A model generated the notes under the pieces. The model saw only the letters and a list, made by a program, of their open reading frames with translations, ran no database searches and was not told where the DNA came from. Shown in pieces: positions 1 to 7,990 of a stretch of 45,725 bases of DNA (position 1 is the first letter of the stretch; every line of letters starts with the position of its first letter). The translations under genes and the position numbers were made by a program. The DNA comes from Candidatus Thiomargarita nelsonii. Its GTDB lineage: Bacteria; Pseudomonadota; Gammaproteobacteria; Beggiatoales; Beggiatoaceae. The stretch is from contig JSZA02000041.1 of assembly GCA_000785145.2 (NCBI GenBank), forward strand, positions 1 to 45,725. The letters run 5' to 3'.

Positions 1-75
1 GCCCGCCCCTACGTGAACCGTGATTTTTTGTAGGGGCGGGTGTAGGGGCAATCCCTTGTGGTTGCCCGCCCCTAC
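1..75. repeat. Dispersed palindromic repeat cluster (GGGGCAATCC family)
   Basis: Overlapping copies of a short imperfect palindrome built on GTAGGGGCAATCCCTTGTGG and its complement. The stretch containing 'cgtgaaccgtgattttttg' recurs almost identically at about 44262-44328, near the other end of the window. No coding signal is seen. Positions 76-178 hold one partial copy and otherwise nothing recognisable. Confidence 0.85.
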
Positions 76-178
76 TGAAGTGGTTGCCCGACACGATATG
101 GCATTGGGGTAAAGGTGGGGTGTTAAATTTGAAGCTATGAAAGCGGTTTATTTTTCACCCTATTTTTGGGCAAAAGTT

Positions 179-211
179 AGAAATCCGATTTTTCCAAAAA
201 ATCGGATTTCT
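179..211. terminator. Bidirectional terminator-like hairpin
   Basis: The arms AGAAATCCGATTTTT and its complement are separated by two bases and contain A/T runs on both sides, so the structure could act as an intrinsic terminator in either direction. It lies 30 bp past the stop of the minus-strand gene at 241-1482. The same palindrome occurs at 31856-31888, and close variants at 8935-8967 and 45424-45456, so it is also a dispersed repeat. Confidence 0.7.
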
Positions 212-240
212 AGCATTGACTCCTAACACGGGGTAGCTTA

Positions 241-1482
241 TTACTGATCGCAATAACCAGCTAACTCCACATAAGCCCTGCCCGTCGCATCACCAGACAC
301 GACAGCCGCCCCTTCCCAATAAGTTTGCTGTCCCACAACCTCCTGATCAGCCATCACCGGTGTCACCGTCAAATTCAAATCGCCGACGCGAACCTGCCAC
401 CCTTGAGGATAAGTACAATTAGTGTGGGGACTCGTCCATTCTCCCAAAGGACTGATTTCAACCTCATCAGCGTGAATCTCAGTAACTTGGCAATTGGCAT
501 CAGAATAGGAGCCGCCCACCAACAGGTCCTCTTTATCAGTCACATTGACGTTAGCTAACATGATTTCCCGATCATCATCAAGCTGAATAGCAAACCAATC
601 CCATCCCAAACTCGATGCCTTCGTCAAATCCCCCCACTGATGATCAAACCAAGCACTCCCCGTAACGGCTAACACTTCATCTCCCACCTTAATGGTTCCT
701 TCAGCCGCCATCCTTTCGTAGGAATAATAATAAGTGTAGCCACCAAAGCTATACTCGGAAAACCCATTTCCATGTTGGAACACAGCGGGTTTTTTAGTCT
801 CCAACTTTAAATCCAACACATAATTATCCACTTCACCGTGGAGAACATCACTACCCCCACCCCCTTTAGCCGTTAAGCCGTTGACATCCCAATTAAAACC
901 TGACGGCAGAACCGCAAGCTGCGGCGGAGTCACTGTATAATGAAAGCTGCCGTCTTCAATGTCGGTAATGGCATGATGAGCAATTTGCATTCTCTGCCCG
1001 CTCACCTCTATGAGAAAAAACACCTGCTCAAAGCCAAACCACCGCCCATCTTCTGTTTGTAAATGTCCAGTCCAATACCACCATTCCACCGGCTCTTGGT
1101 GGGGCATCTCATCAATGGCTAAATTGATCAGACCCGGGAGCGCAAGACAACTACAACCAAAGTGTTCGATATTGGAATAACCACTGTTGCCCTCACTGTT
1201 GTAGGATTGAACACCCACATAAAAAGCCGCATCCTCCCACAATGTCACCGATAAACCGGTTTGACTTTCCATATCAATGCTGTTGATATATTCCGCATTC
1301 GGACAAGGCGCGTAAAATAACTCGTATCCCGTCGCGCCCTGTGCAGAAGTCCACGACGCTGTGACATCTAAGCCACTCATTAATATATCCAACGATGGTG
1401 GTATAGGTGGTAAAGAATAAACCGCTTGATTCGCGGCCAAAATAACACTGAATAAAAGAGTTTTGATAAATGGATTGTTCAT
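241..1482 (-). CDS. Secreted CrtC/AttH-like lipocalin-domain protein
   Basis: A 413-residue exported protein. Residues 1-23 form a hydrophobic signal peptide. Residues about 30-110 resemble a short fibronectin type III-like segment. From about residue 120 the sequence has the hallmarks of the AttH / carotenoid 1,2-hydratase (CrtC) lipocalin-like family: PVEWWYWTGHL, WFGFEQVFF, MQIAHHAITD and SAWFDHQWGD. Family members act on hydrophobic substrates, and CrtC hydrates carotenoid double bonds. No carotenoid genes are nearby, so the substrate is unknown. An AGGAG site lies about 10 bp before the ATG. The gene stands alone: a terminator-like hairpin follows it, and a MITE-like palindrome sits 25 bp upstream in the presumed promoter region. 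The family call is good; the enzymatic role is open. Confidence 0.75.
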   Translation of the reverse strand: MNNPFIKTLLFSVILAANQAVYSLPPIPPSLDILMSGLDVTASWTSAQGATGYELFYAPCPNAEYINSIDMESQTGLSVTLWEDAAFYVGVQSYNSEGNSGYSNIEHFGCSCLALPGLINLAIDEMPHQEPVEWWYWTGHLQTEDGRWFGFEQVFFLIEVSGQRMQIAHHAITDIEDGSFHYTVTPPQLAVLPSGFNWDVNGLTAKGGGGSDVLHGEVDNYVLDLKLETKKPAVFQHGNGFSEYSFGGYTYYYSYERMAAEGTIKVGDEVLAVTGSAWFDHQWGDLTKASSLGWDWFAIQLDDDREIMLANVNVTDKEDLLVGGSYSDANCQVTEIHADEVEISPLGEWTSPHTNCTYPQGWQVRVGDLNLTVTPVMADQEVVGQQTYWEGAAVVSGDATGRAYVELAGYCDQ

Positions 1483-1507
1483 TTTATGATTTCTCCTAGT
1501 GTAGGGT

Positions 1508-1708
1508 CAATGCCATTAAGTTAAGCATAAATACGTTTTTTTTGTAGGGTGGGTAGAGCGGAACGCAACATCGTTATGGGACGCCCAACCCACCAAATCG
1601 TTGAAATTTATAACAATGGTGGGTTGGGCTACCATAACGATGTTGCGCGGGCAACCACAAGGGATTGCCCCTACCCACCCTACAAAAAACCTTAACTTAA
1701 TGGCATTG
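1508..1708. mobile_element. MITE-like nested inverted-repeat element
   Basis: A 201-bp element bounded by perfect 18-bp terminal inverted repeats: CAATGCCATTAAGTTAAG at 1508-1525 and its complement at 1691-1708. A second inverted pair, TGTAGGGTGGGTAG, lies inside at 1543-1556 and 1671-1684. The core includes one copy of the GGGGCAATCC-family palindrome. It has no transposase. A sister element with the same inner arms lies at 31499-31648. The outer 18-mer, or parts of it, also occurs singly near 18505 and 38855. A 112-codon open frame crossing this area is a by-product of the repeats. Confidence 0.75.
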
Positions 1709-1753
1709 TAGTGTAGGGTGCGTCCTACGCACCTCGACGTTGTGTATATCAAT

Positions 1754-2624
1754 TCAATTGTACGTGACAAGAATGTTTGATTCCAACAATTCTCGAAGTT
1801 TTTGCCACTCAGGCAACCATGTCCACACCTCCTCTGGTGAATATCGAATGCCACGAATTACAGCATCACGAAAAGTATAACAAGACGCTTGCAGTGAGTC
1901 CTTAAATCCAAACTTTTTTGCCATCATGCCGCATCATATAAAGCAAGTCTTTGCCCGCAAAAAAAGTTAAATACTGCTCAAAATATTTGCCTCCTGGCTT
2001 ACAATCTTCAAGTAGTTGATCAAACTGATCTAACACCTCAACTTTTGAACCTTCTACGTCTCTTTTTTTATCAGCAAGAATACGACTAATCTGACTACGA
2101 CAATCTTGTTCTTTTAATCCTTTATCCTTAGGGAAAAAGTAGCCCAATTCCCGTTCGTCTCCCCAACAGTTAAAAGGCATACCCGGATACGAAACACAAG
2201 ATAATGCCATTCTTGCGGCAGTATAGTATGCAATCTTCTTTGCTGATTTTTGGAAGAGTGCTTTGTATTCATTGAGGATAGGTGCTTTATAACCCAAGGC
2301 ACATTTGACCACCTCCGGATCAATCAAGTAATTCTCAATTTCTTTTCTGTCCCAATACCAACCAAGCAGCACTCGCTCATTATTGATTCTCGCATACCAC
2401 TCATGAGGCATGTTCGTGGACTCGTCATTATCAAAGTCTCGATCCTTGATACCAGCAACAATCAGGTTTTGTTGAATCCCTCTAGCACCCAAAATCCGGT
2501 GAATGAAACCATGCTTGCTGCCGATCTGTTTAATGAAACAATTGGCGGGCACGATCTTTTTTAGAATTTTGAGATCAAGGCTTTTTTTGTCATCGCCATC
2601 GCAATAGAGAACATTTACAGGCAC
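1754..2624 (-). pseudogene. TOPRIM-like (DUF4435-like) protein, frameshifted near its C terminus
   Basis: The first 240 codons (GTG at 2624 to a stop at 1902) begin VNVLYCDGDDKKSLDLKILK and continue with AGIKDRDFD. This acidic-rich beta/alpha pattern resembles TOPRIM/DUF4435 nuclease-like partners of ABC-type ATPases. The frame ends early. A second frame overlapping the end (ATG at 1924, stop at 1754) encodes a convincing tail, including KKFGFKDSLQASCYTFRD and EEVWTWLPEWQKLRELLES. Removing ten bases between the two CATCAT copies at 1922-1927 and 1932-1937 would join the frames into a protein of about 290 residues. The start overlaps the 3' end of the upstream ATPase remnant, which is typical of ATPase-TOPRIM pairs. 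The domain assignment is moderate; the frameshift reading is strong. Confidence 0.6.
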
Positions 2625-3296
2625 AGCGAGCCTCCAGGCAAACGATAAGTTTCGTTTTCACTCATAACATTATTAACCGCCTCCGAGTGAGTCGTCAGGA
2701 TGAATTGACAGCTAGAACTTATCACCGGAAGTTGCCCCACCACAAATTGTGCAATGGGCGGGTGAAATTTCTAACCCGCCAAAGGAGCGCCCCGAAAAAA
2801 TTTTTTGGTAATGATGTTCTATAGTCATTAAATCGTCAGTTGAATCCACGCTTGATGCGCGTGCTCGTTTCTGAAGGGTTTGTCCATTGTAGTTGTTGGG
2901 CATAGTAGCGTCCCTGGAATTGAAAATGTTCTGCTGGCGTATTTTCGCCTATTGATAAGTAGTGACTTGTTAGGCTCAGTTGAGTCTCATGTTTGCTACT
3001 CGGTTCAATAAAAGGATGTTTTAACCGAAATTCCTCGGGTTGGGCATCGTACCATTGTTTAGCAATTTCGTGGGTGGCTTCAATTAAATCCAGGCCATTC
3101 AAAGTCAGCAATACGCTCTATTTTTTTAGTTGCCAGTGCTAGGGGCAGTGCGATGGCTTAGGGTGGTTTTTCCAGCTCCGTTATCACCTAATATGAGAAA
3201 TTGGTGACTCACTTCTTCAAGCGTTTTATGCTTAAAGGAGACTTCAAGATTGTTAAATAATTTAAAATGTTGGATAGAGATAGATTCGATTTTCAC
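2615..3296 (-). pseudogene. Decayed AAA/ABC-type ATPase (OLD/RecF-like)
   Basis: Pieces of one ATPase lie in order but in different frames. From a GTG at 3296 the sequence reads VKIESISIQHFKLFNNLEV, then the Walker A LILGDNGAGKTTL. After a frameshift comes AIALPLALATKKIERIADF. Another frame gives a central segment (about 3075-2840) with EATHEIAKQWYDAQPEEF. Near the end the D-loop/H-loop piece QFILTTHSEAVNNVMSENE is followed by a stop at 2615. The span, about 230 codons, is far shorter than a working enzyme of this type (usually 400 or more), so internal sequence is also lost. The end overlaps the GTG of the TOPRIM-like gene by 10 bases. Together they are probably a relic of a two-gene nuclease or defence system. 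Confidence 0.65.
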
Positions 3297-3390
3297 ATTA
3301 GTCGTCCTCGCTTGTTTAAGTTTGGGTGTCCAAGTTAAAACTTTCTTGGACTCCAGATTAGTACATCGTCAAGGTTGTTTTTATGGGTAA

Positions 3391-3447
3391 TGTAGGGTGC
3401 GTCCTACGCACCGTGACTCTTAATTTGTGCGGAGTACGCACCCTACA
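3391..3447. repeat. Inverted repeat of the TGTAGGGTGCG family
   Basis: TGTAGGGTGCGTCCTACGCA at the left end is matched by a near-complement (GCGGAGTACGCACCCTACA) at the right end, giving a long hairpin. Related copies lie at about 1713-1733 (single arm) and 17011-17066 (perfect arms). The gap 3297-3638 also contains a degenerate TCCAAG/CTTGGA palindrome (3331-3357) and shows no gene; a short hairpin-rich stretch at 3570-3640 precedes the end of the next gene. Confidence 0.75.
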
Positions 3448-3638
3448 ACACCCATCAATTTAACATTGACAGAGTACTAGTGCAGGAGGGCGGAAATATC
3501 CAGACCACATCAAAAGATGCCTTGAAATAAATTTCTGGCATCAATGGGCTCAAGTAGGCTAAAGCAGACTAACTAACTGAATTTAGTCACCTTTATGTGA
3601 CTTTAGCCCTATGAGGCCAGGGATTTATCCCAAGGCTC

Positions 3639-3995
3639 TTAGTTAGGATAATGCCTCACCCCCTTTGGGGTTGCTGGCCTTGAAAAATGTTCTAAGCTTG
3701 ATTCAAAAATATCTAAATCGTTGTCCCAAATTTTTTTGGCAACCACTAAATAGCGTTTGCCACCGGATGAAAGAACATGGATCTCGTCAGGTGCCACGCT
3801 CGATCCTAGTCGTTCACAAATCCTCTCAATTTCATTGGCTGAAGGTTGACAAATTGTTATTCCGTCTAACTTGGTTGGAAGTTCAACATATCCCACTCCC
3901 ACAAAAGCAATATCGACATTTTGGGGACTACGCAGCAAAAGCTGATTATGGTTGACATTAAATTCCCAAAGACGAAAACTACGCAACTCAATCAT
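3639..3995 (-). CDS. Conserved-looking small protein of unknown function
   Basis: A 118-residue soluble protein starting MIELRSFRLWEFNVNHNQLL. Its balanced composition and segments such as RSPQ, FVGVGYVELP and SSGGKRYLVVAKKIWDN suggest a real beta-rich fold. I cannot assign a family. Its ATG lies two bases past the stop of the gene before it (3998-4207), so the two are probably co-translated. A small gene directly after what may be a toxin tail is the arrangement of polymorphic toxin and immunity genes, but no motif proves it. A short ACCCCCTTTGGGG hairpin lies inside the final codons and continues in the downstream repeat-rich gap. Confidence 0.55.
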   Translation of the reverse strand: MIELRSFRLWEFNVNHNQLLLRSPQNVDIAFVGVGYVELPTKLDGITICQPSANEIERICERLGSSVAPDEIHVLSSGGKRYLVVAKKIWDNDLDIFESSLEHFSRPATPKGVRHYPN

Positions 3996-3997
3996 TT

Positions 3998-4207
3998 TTA
4001 TACCCTCCTCTCAAAGAGGTTTGAAACCGGTTTTTCTTTTTCCATAAAAGTAATACGATCCCACCATTGAGGATTTTGATAAATCTGAAACAATTCCCAG
4101 TCGGTCGCACCACCACGAGAGGCGCGTGTTATACCTTCCCATACCTCAACATCGTCAAGGTTAAACTCATTGTATGACGCACTCCCTGCAAAACCAGTCA
4201 GGTGCAT
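3998..4207 (-). CDS. Short protein of unknown function, possible toxin C-terminal fragment
   Basis: A 69-residue reading frame from the ATG at 4207, with many aromatic and charged residues (NEFNLDDVEVWEGITRA, WELFQIYQNPQWWDRITFME). It has no signal peptide or membrane segment. The composition and the tight coupling to the following 118-residue gene support translation. Its short length and abrupt start would also fit an orphaned C-terminal piece of a larger polymorphic toxin. No catalytic motif is recognised. Confidence 0.45.
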   Translation of the reverse strand: MHLTGFAGSASYNEFNLDDVEVWEGITRASRGGATDWELFQIYQNPQWWDRITFMEKEKPVSNLFERRV

Positions 4208-4257
4208 TCATTATTAATCTATTCATTAATTATTAATTTTTTAAGAACGCGATTTTC

Positions 4258-4277
4258 GTGCAAGGTACGCCTTGCAC
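4258..4277. terminator. Perfect 8-bp hairpin at the 3' end of the acetolactate synthase-like gene
   Basis: GTGCAAGG and CCTTGCAC flank a TACG loop, and the hairpin abuts the TAG stop of the minus-strand gene. No clear U-tract follows on that strand, so it may be an mRNA-stabilising structure rather than a strong terminator. Confidence 0.45.
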
Positions 4278-5911
4278 TAAATAGGACAAACCAAGTGACC
4301 CAACTTTTCCGTCAACTTCATATTTTCACTATAATCTACCGGACAATCAATCACCACAACCGTCTTATCATCAATAGCTTGTTTCAAAATCGGTAGCAAA
4401 TCCTCCGTGCGCTCCACACGATACCCTTTAGCCCCAAAACTTTCCGCAAATTGCACAAAATCTGGATTACCAAAGCCAATATGACTAGAACGACCAAATT
4501 GCACTTCTTGTTTCCACTTAATTAATCCGTACTCATTATCATGCCAGATTAAAACAATGATGGGCGTACCTAAGCGCATAGCCGTCTCCAATTCCTGACA
4601 ATTCATCATAAAACCAGCATCGCCAGTCACCGCCACCACCACCTGTGCCGGCTGAACAATCTTCGCCGCAATCGCCCCCGGTAAAGCAATACCCATCGCC
4701 GCAAAACCATTAGAAATAATGCACGTATTCGGCGTTTCAGCCCGATACATGCGAGCCACCCACATCTTATGCGCCCCCACATCTGAAATCACAATATCTT
4801 TAGGGGCTAATACTTGCCGCAAATCCCACAAAATCTTTTGAGGTTTAATTGGGAATGCCCTGTTTTCTGCATGTTGTTGCATTTCTGCCACAATCAGATC
4901 GCGCAAGTTTTTCCAAAAAGTCTGTTTTTTAGGCGCAATCTGTTCAGCGAGCTGACGCATCCCCGCCCCAAGATTGCCTATCATACCCACCTCAACAGTG
5001 TAGTATTCATCCACCTCGGCTGGCAATTCATTAATATGAACAACTTTGGCTGTTTTCGCCTTATTCCACAAATAGGGATGGTACTCCACCATATCAAAAC
5101 CGATACAAATAATCACATCGGCTCTGTCAAAACCACAAGACACATAATCCTTAGATTGCAAGCCGACACTGCCTAAGCATAACGGATGAGAAAAGGGAAT
5201 AACGCCTTTAGCCATGAAAGTCGTGGCAACGGGAATATTTAATTTTTCCGCAAAAGTCACCAGTGAGTCAGATGCCTGATCACGGATGATACCGTTACCC
5301 GCCATAATGATGGGATAGCTCGCCTCATTGATGAGTTTTGCCGCTTGGCGAATTTTTTTCTCTGGTGGCACGGGCGCAGTATGGCGTAATACTCTCAAAG
5401 GTGCTTTATCGCTCACATCCATGTCTGCGATATTTTCGGGAAAATCCATAAAACTACACCCGGGCTTTTCGGCTTCTGCCACTTTAAAAGCTTTGGCAAC
5501 GATTTCTGGTATAATCTCTGGCGCGAGAATTTGGATACTATACTTAGAAATGGGCTGGAAAAGTCCAACCAAGTTTAACACCTGATGACTTTCCTTGTGG
5601 AGACGGGTAGTCGATGCCTGTCCGGCAATGGCGACAAGCGGTGCTTTATCCATATTAGCATCCGCCACTCCCGTGATTAAATTGGTAGCCCCAGGACCCA
5701 AAGTAGCAAGACAAACGCCCGCTTTACCCGTTAGGCGACCATAGACATCAGCCATAAAAGCGGCGCCTTGTTCATGTCTAACGGTAATAAACTGAATCGG
5801 GCTGTCGACTAATGAGTCCATGACATCGAGATTTTCTTCTCCCGGGATACCGAAAATGTATTTGACACCTTCGTGTTCGAGACAACGAATAAAGAGATCA
5901 GAGGCTTTCAT
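4277..5911 (-). CDS. Acetolactate synthase-like thiamine-diphosphate enzyme, large subunit
   Basis: A 544-residue TPP-dependent enzyme that condenses two 2-keto acids, nominally pyruvate to 2-acetolactate. The N-terminal PYR domain carries GIPGEENLDV and the catalytic glutamate in RHEQGAAFMADVYGR (about E47). The central domain spans about 190-320. The C-terminal PP domain has the TPP/Mg motif GDAGFMMNCQELETA and DNEYGLIKWKQ. Length matches the family. No small regulatory subunit (ilvN) or ketol-acid reductoisomerase gene is adjacent, so this may be a stand-alone paralogue rather than the main branched-chain amino-acid enzyme; oxidase- or decarboxylase-type relatives share this fold. The gene is transcribed away from the histidine kinase at 6079, and the two share a 167-bp upstream region. 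Confidence 0.85.
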   Translation of the reverse strand: MKASDLFIRCLEHEGVKYIFGIPGEENLDVMDSLVDSPIQFITVRHEQGAAFMADVYGRLTGKAGVCLATLGPGATNLITGVADANMDKAPLVAIAGQASTTRLHKESHQVLNLVGLFQPISKYSIQILAPEIIPEIVAKAFKVAEAEKPGCSFMDFPENIADMDVSDKAPLRVLRHTAPVPPEKKIRQAAKLINEASYPIIMAGNGIIRDQASDSLVTFAEKLNIPVATTFMAKGVIPFSHPLCLGSVGLQSKDYVSCGFDRADVIICIGFDMVEYHPYLWNKAKTAKVVHINELPAEVDEYYTVEVGMIGNLGAGMRQLAEQIAPKKQTFWKNLRDLIVAEMQQHAENRAFPIKPQKILWDLRQVLAPKDIVISDVGAHKMWVARMYRAETPNTCIISNGFAAMGIALPGAIAAKIVQPAQVVVAVTGDAGFMMNCQELETAMRLGTPIIVLIWHDNEYGLIKWKQEVQFGRSSHIGFGNPDFVQFAESFGAKGYRVERTEDLLPILKQAIDDKTVVVIDCPVDYSENMKLTEKLGHLVCPI

Positions 5912-5932
5912 AATGAAATCCTAATAATATGT

Positions 5933-5961
5933 TTGAAAAAACAGCAATCATAAATTATACT
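5933..5961 (+). promoter_or_regulatory. Sigma-70-type promoter for the kinase gene
   Basis: TTGAAA at 5933-5938 and TATACT at 5956-5961 are separated by exactly 17 bp. Transcription would begin near 5968, leaving a leader of about 110 nt before the kinase ATG. The leader contains a CTCTG...CAGAG hairpin and a short open reading frame. Confidence 0.6.
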
Positions 5962-6005
5962 ATTTTCTCTGAGGAAAAACAGAGTTTGTGAACGAGGAGA
6001 AAACT

Positions 6006-6038
6006 ATGCTACACAATTACACCGCAAAAATGGTTTGA
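6006..6038 (+). CDS. Possible 10-residue leader peptide upstream of the kinase
   Basis: GAGGAGA at 5994-6000 is a strong ribosome binding site followed five bases later by an ATG opening a 10-codon frame (MLHNYTAKMV). It lies between the predicted promoter and the kinase start. The Shine-Dalgarno match is better than that of the kinase itself. It could be a translated leader or a relic of an earlier start; translation is not proven. Confidence 0.35.
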   Translation: MLHNYTAKMV

Positions 6039-6078
6039 TAGAACAACTACCAGTGGAAATTTGATTGGAAGGATAGCT

Positions 6079-7488
6079 ATGGAAATTCAAAATTCAAAAA
6101 ACATTATTCTGGTTGTAGATGATTCACGTACCTATTTAGTTGTCTTAAGCCAGATTCTGAAGAAACAAGGTTATAAAGTCGAAACGGCTAGCAATGGCAA
6201 ACAGGCTTTAAAGTCTGTCCAATCAACTTTGCCAGATTTGATTTTACTAGACATTCAAATGCCGGAAATGAACGGCTATGAAGTCTGTCAAAAGTTAAAA
6301 GCGGATGACAAAACACGCGAAATTCCTATTATTTTCATCAGTGGATTAAATAAAATCATTGACAAGCTTAAAGCCTTTAGTTTGGGAGGCGTGGATTATA
6401 TTTCTAAACCTTTTAAGAAGGAGGACGTGCTGGCGCGGGTAGAAACACATTTGAAATTGCACCGCTTGCAACAACAATTGGCGGCACAAAACCAAGAATT
6501 ACAAAAAGCCTTAGAGGAGCTTAGAAACACCCAAGAAGAACTGATTCAAGCTGAAAAAATGGCGGCTTTAGGACAACTGATTGCCGGGGTTGCTCATGAA
6601 ATCAATAATCCTCTTAGCGCCATTAATTCTTCTGTGATGACTATCAATAATTTTTTGACTCAAACTATCACACAGTTACCTGAATTTTTTCGTTCCCTCT
6701 CTGAAGAAAAACAACAGGCTTTTTTTGCATTACTGCAAACTTCTTTAGCAAAAGAAACCCTGTTATCGACTAAAGAAGAACGCGAATTGAAACGCAAACT
6801 GATCAGCCAATTGAAAAATATTGAGGATGCTGATATTGTGGCGGATACTTTGGTGGATATGGGTATTTATGACAATGTTGAAGAATTTTTATCCTTATTA
6901 CAAGCCCCTGATAGTGAAATCATTTTAGACTTCGCTTATAAGTTATCTAATTTACAAAGAAGCTCAAAAACGATTGAAACAGCGAGCCAACGTGCCTCTA
7001 AGGTCGTGTTTGCCCTGAAAAAATTTGCCCGTTTTGATCAGAGTGGACAAAAAGTCGAGGCTAATATCACAGACGGCATTGAAACGGTATTAACCCTTTT
7101 TCACAACAAACTCAAACACGATATTGAAGTGATAAAACACTATGCCCCATTACCGCCTATTTTGTGCTATCCCGACGAACTCAATCAGGTGTGGACGAAT
7201 CTGATTCAGAATGCCTTACAAGCGATGGACTATAAAGGTACTTTAACCATTAAAGTCAGCCAACAAGATAAACAAGCGTTTATCAGCATGACTGACAGTG
7301 GCAAGGGTATTGCTGAGGAGATTAAAGAAAAAATATTTGAACCTTTTTTCACCACCAAAGGGGCTGGAGAAGGGAGCGGCTTGGGTTTAGATATTGTTAG
7401 AAAGATTATTGAAAAGCATGAGGGTAATATTGCTGTAGAAAGTCAACCGGGAAAAACAACATTTACTGTGTCTATTCCTATCCACTAG
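6079..7488 (+). CDS. Histidine kinase with N-terminal receiver domain
   Basis: A cytoplasmic two-component kinase of about 469 residues with the order REC - coiled coil - HisKA - HATPase. The receiver has acidic DD at the start, the phospho-acceptor in LILLDIQMPEMNG (about D58) and lysine in YISKPF (about K110). A glutamine-rich coiled coil (about 125-165) leads to the H-box GVAHEINNP (about H173). The ATPase domain shows NLIQNALQAM, DSGKGIAEE, EPFFTT and GSGLGLDIV. About 100 residues between H-box and ATPase form an unusually long helical insert. The ATG at 6079 is preferred over a TTG at 6061 because GGAAGGA lies just before it. There is no transmembrane segment, so it probably receives its input by phosphorelay or from a partner. 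The response regulator follows after 11 bp. Confidence 0.9.
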   Translation: MEIQNSKNIILVVDDSRTYLVVLSQILKKQGYKVETASNGKQALKSVQSTLPDLILLDIQMPEMNGYEVCQKLKADDKTREIPIIFISGLNKIIDKLKAFSLGGVDYISKPFKKEDVLARVETHLKLHRLQQQLAAQNQELQKALEELRNTQEELIQAEKMAALGQLIAGVAHEINNPLSAINSSVMTINNFLTQTITQLPEFFRSLSEEKQQAFFALLQTSLAKETLLSTKEERELKRKLISQLKNIEDADIVADTLVDMGIYDNVEEFLSLLQAPDSEIILDFAYKLSNLQRSSKTIETASQRASKVVFALKKFARFDQSGQKVEANITDGIETVLTLFHNKLKHDIEVIKHYAPLPPILCYPDELNQVWTNLIQNALQAMDYKGTLTIKVSQQDKQAFISMTDSGKGIAEEIKEKIFEPFFTTKGAGEGSGLGLDIVRKIIEKHEGNIAVESQPGKTTFTVSIPIH

Positions 7489-7499
7489 AGGATCCTCCA

Positions 7500-7889
7500 A
7501 TGCCCATCATTTTATGTGTTGATGACGAAAAAATTATTTTAGAAAGTCTTAAGCAGCACTTGAGACAAGCATTTGGTAAAACCTATCGCTACGAATTTGC
7601 CGAAAGTGCTGAAGAGGCGATGGAACTCATTGAAGAATTCAATGAAGCCATTCGGGTGATTATTTCTGATTGGTTAATGCCGGGGAAAAAAGGCGATGAA
7701 TTTTTGATTGAGGTTCATAAGCACTATCCCCAAATAGTGAAAATCATGTTGACTGGTCAAGCAGATGACGCGGCTGTTGAGCGTGCTAAAAAGCAAGCCA
7801 ATCTTCACCGTTGTTTAGCCAAGCCTTGGCATGAGACAGAATTTGTAGAAGCATTAACTTCTGGTTTGGAAAGTACTAGTCGATTGTAG
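7500..7889 (+). CDS. Single-domain response regulator
   Basis: A 129-residue stand-alone receiver with no output domain. Acidic pair D8-D9, phospho-acceptor D57 in IISDWLMPG, threonine in MLTGQ and lysine K108 in CLAKPW are all present. This CheY-like or Spo0F-like layout, next to a REC-containing kinase, suggests a phosphorelay or a regulator acting by protein contact. The sequence CLAKPWHETEF resembles receivers of the RpfG / HD-GYP class, but the effector is absent. The TAG stop codon is the first three bases of a dispersed TCCAAG palindrome, so the natural C terminus may have been trimmed by repeat insertion. Confidence 0.88.
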   Translation: MPIILCVDDEKIILESLKQHLRQAFGKTYRYEFAESAEEAMELIEEFNEAIRVIISDWLMPGKKGDEFLIEVHKHYPQIVKIMLTGQADDAAVERAKKQANLHRCLAKPWHETEFVEALTSGLESTSRL

Positions 7890-7911
7890 GAGTCCAAGAT
7901 TTATCTTGGAC
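7887..7911. repeat. TCCAAGATTTATCTTGGA palindrome
   Basis: An 18-bp near-perfect palindrome preceded by TAGGAG. Copies in this window: 12899-12918, 31899-31914, 33183-33202, 45474-45493, 45611-45630 and 45631-45650, with degenerate ones at 3331-3357 and about 28865-28885. Here it supplies the stop codon of the response regulator. Confidence 0.85.
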
Positions 7912-7934
7912 AGCGTGATCAAAAAAAATTGATT

Positions 7935-7963
7935 TTCAAGTTTGAATAATTTCTAATTATAAT
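7935..7963 (+). promoter_or_regulatory. Probable promoter of the lipoprotein gene
   Basis: A perfect TATAAT at 7958-7963 has a weak TTCAAG -35 box 17 bp upstream. The start codon of the lipoprotein is 28 bp downstream, with CAAGGAG at 7975-7981 as ribosome binding site. Confidence 0.5.
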
Positions 7964-7990
7964 TTTTTTCAAGTCAAGGAGAAAAAAACG

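Noticed and set aside
1516..1854. 112-codon minus-strand frame
   Set aside because: It runs through the MITE-like palindrome and overlaps the real tail of the TOPRIM-like gene in another frame.
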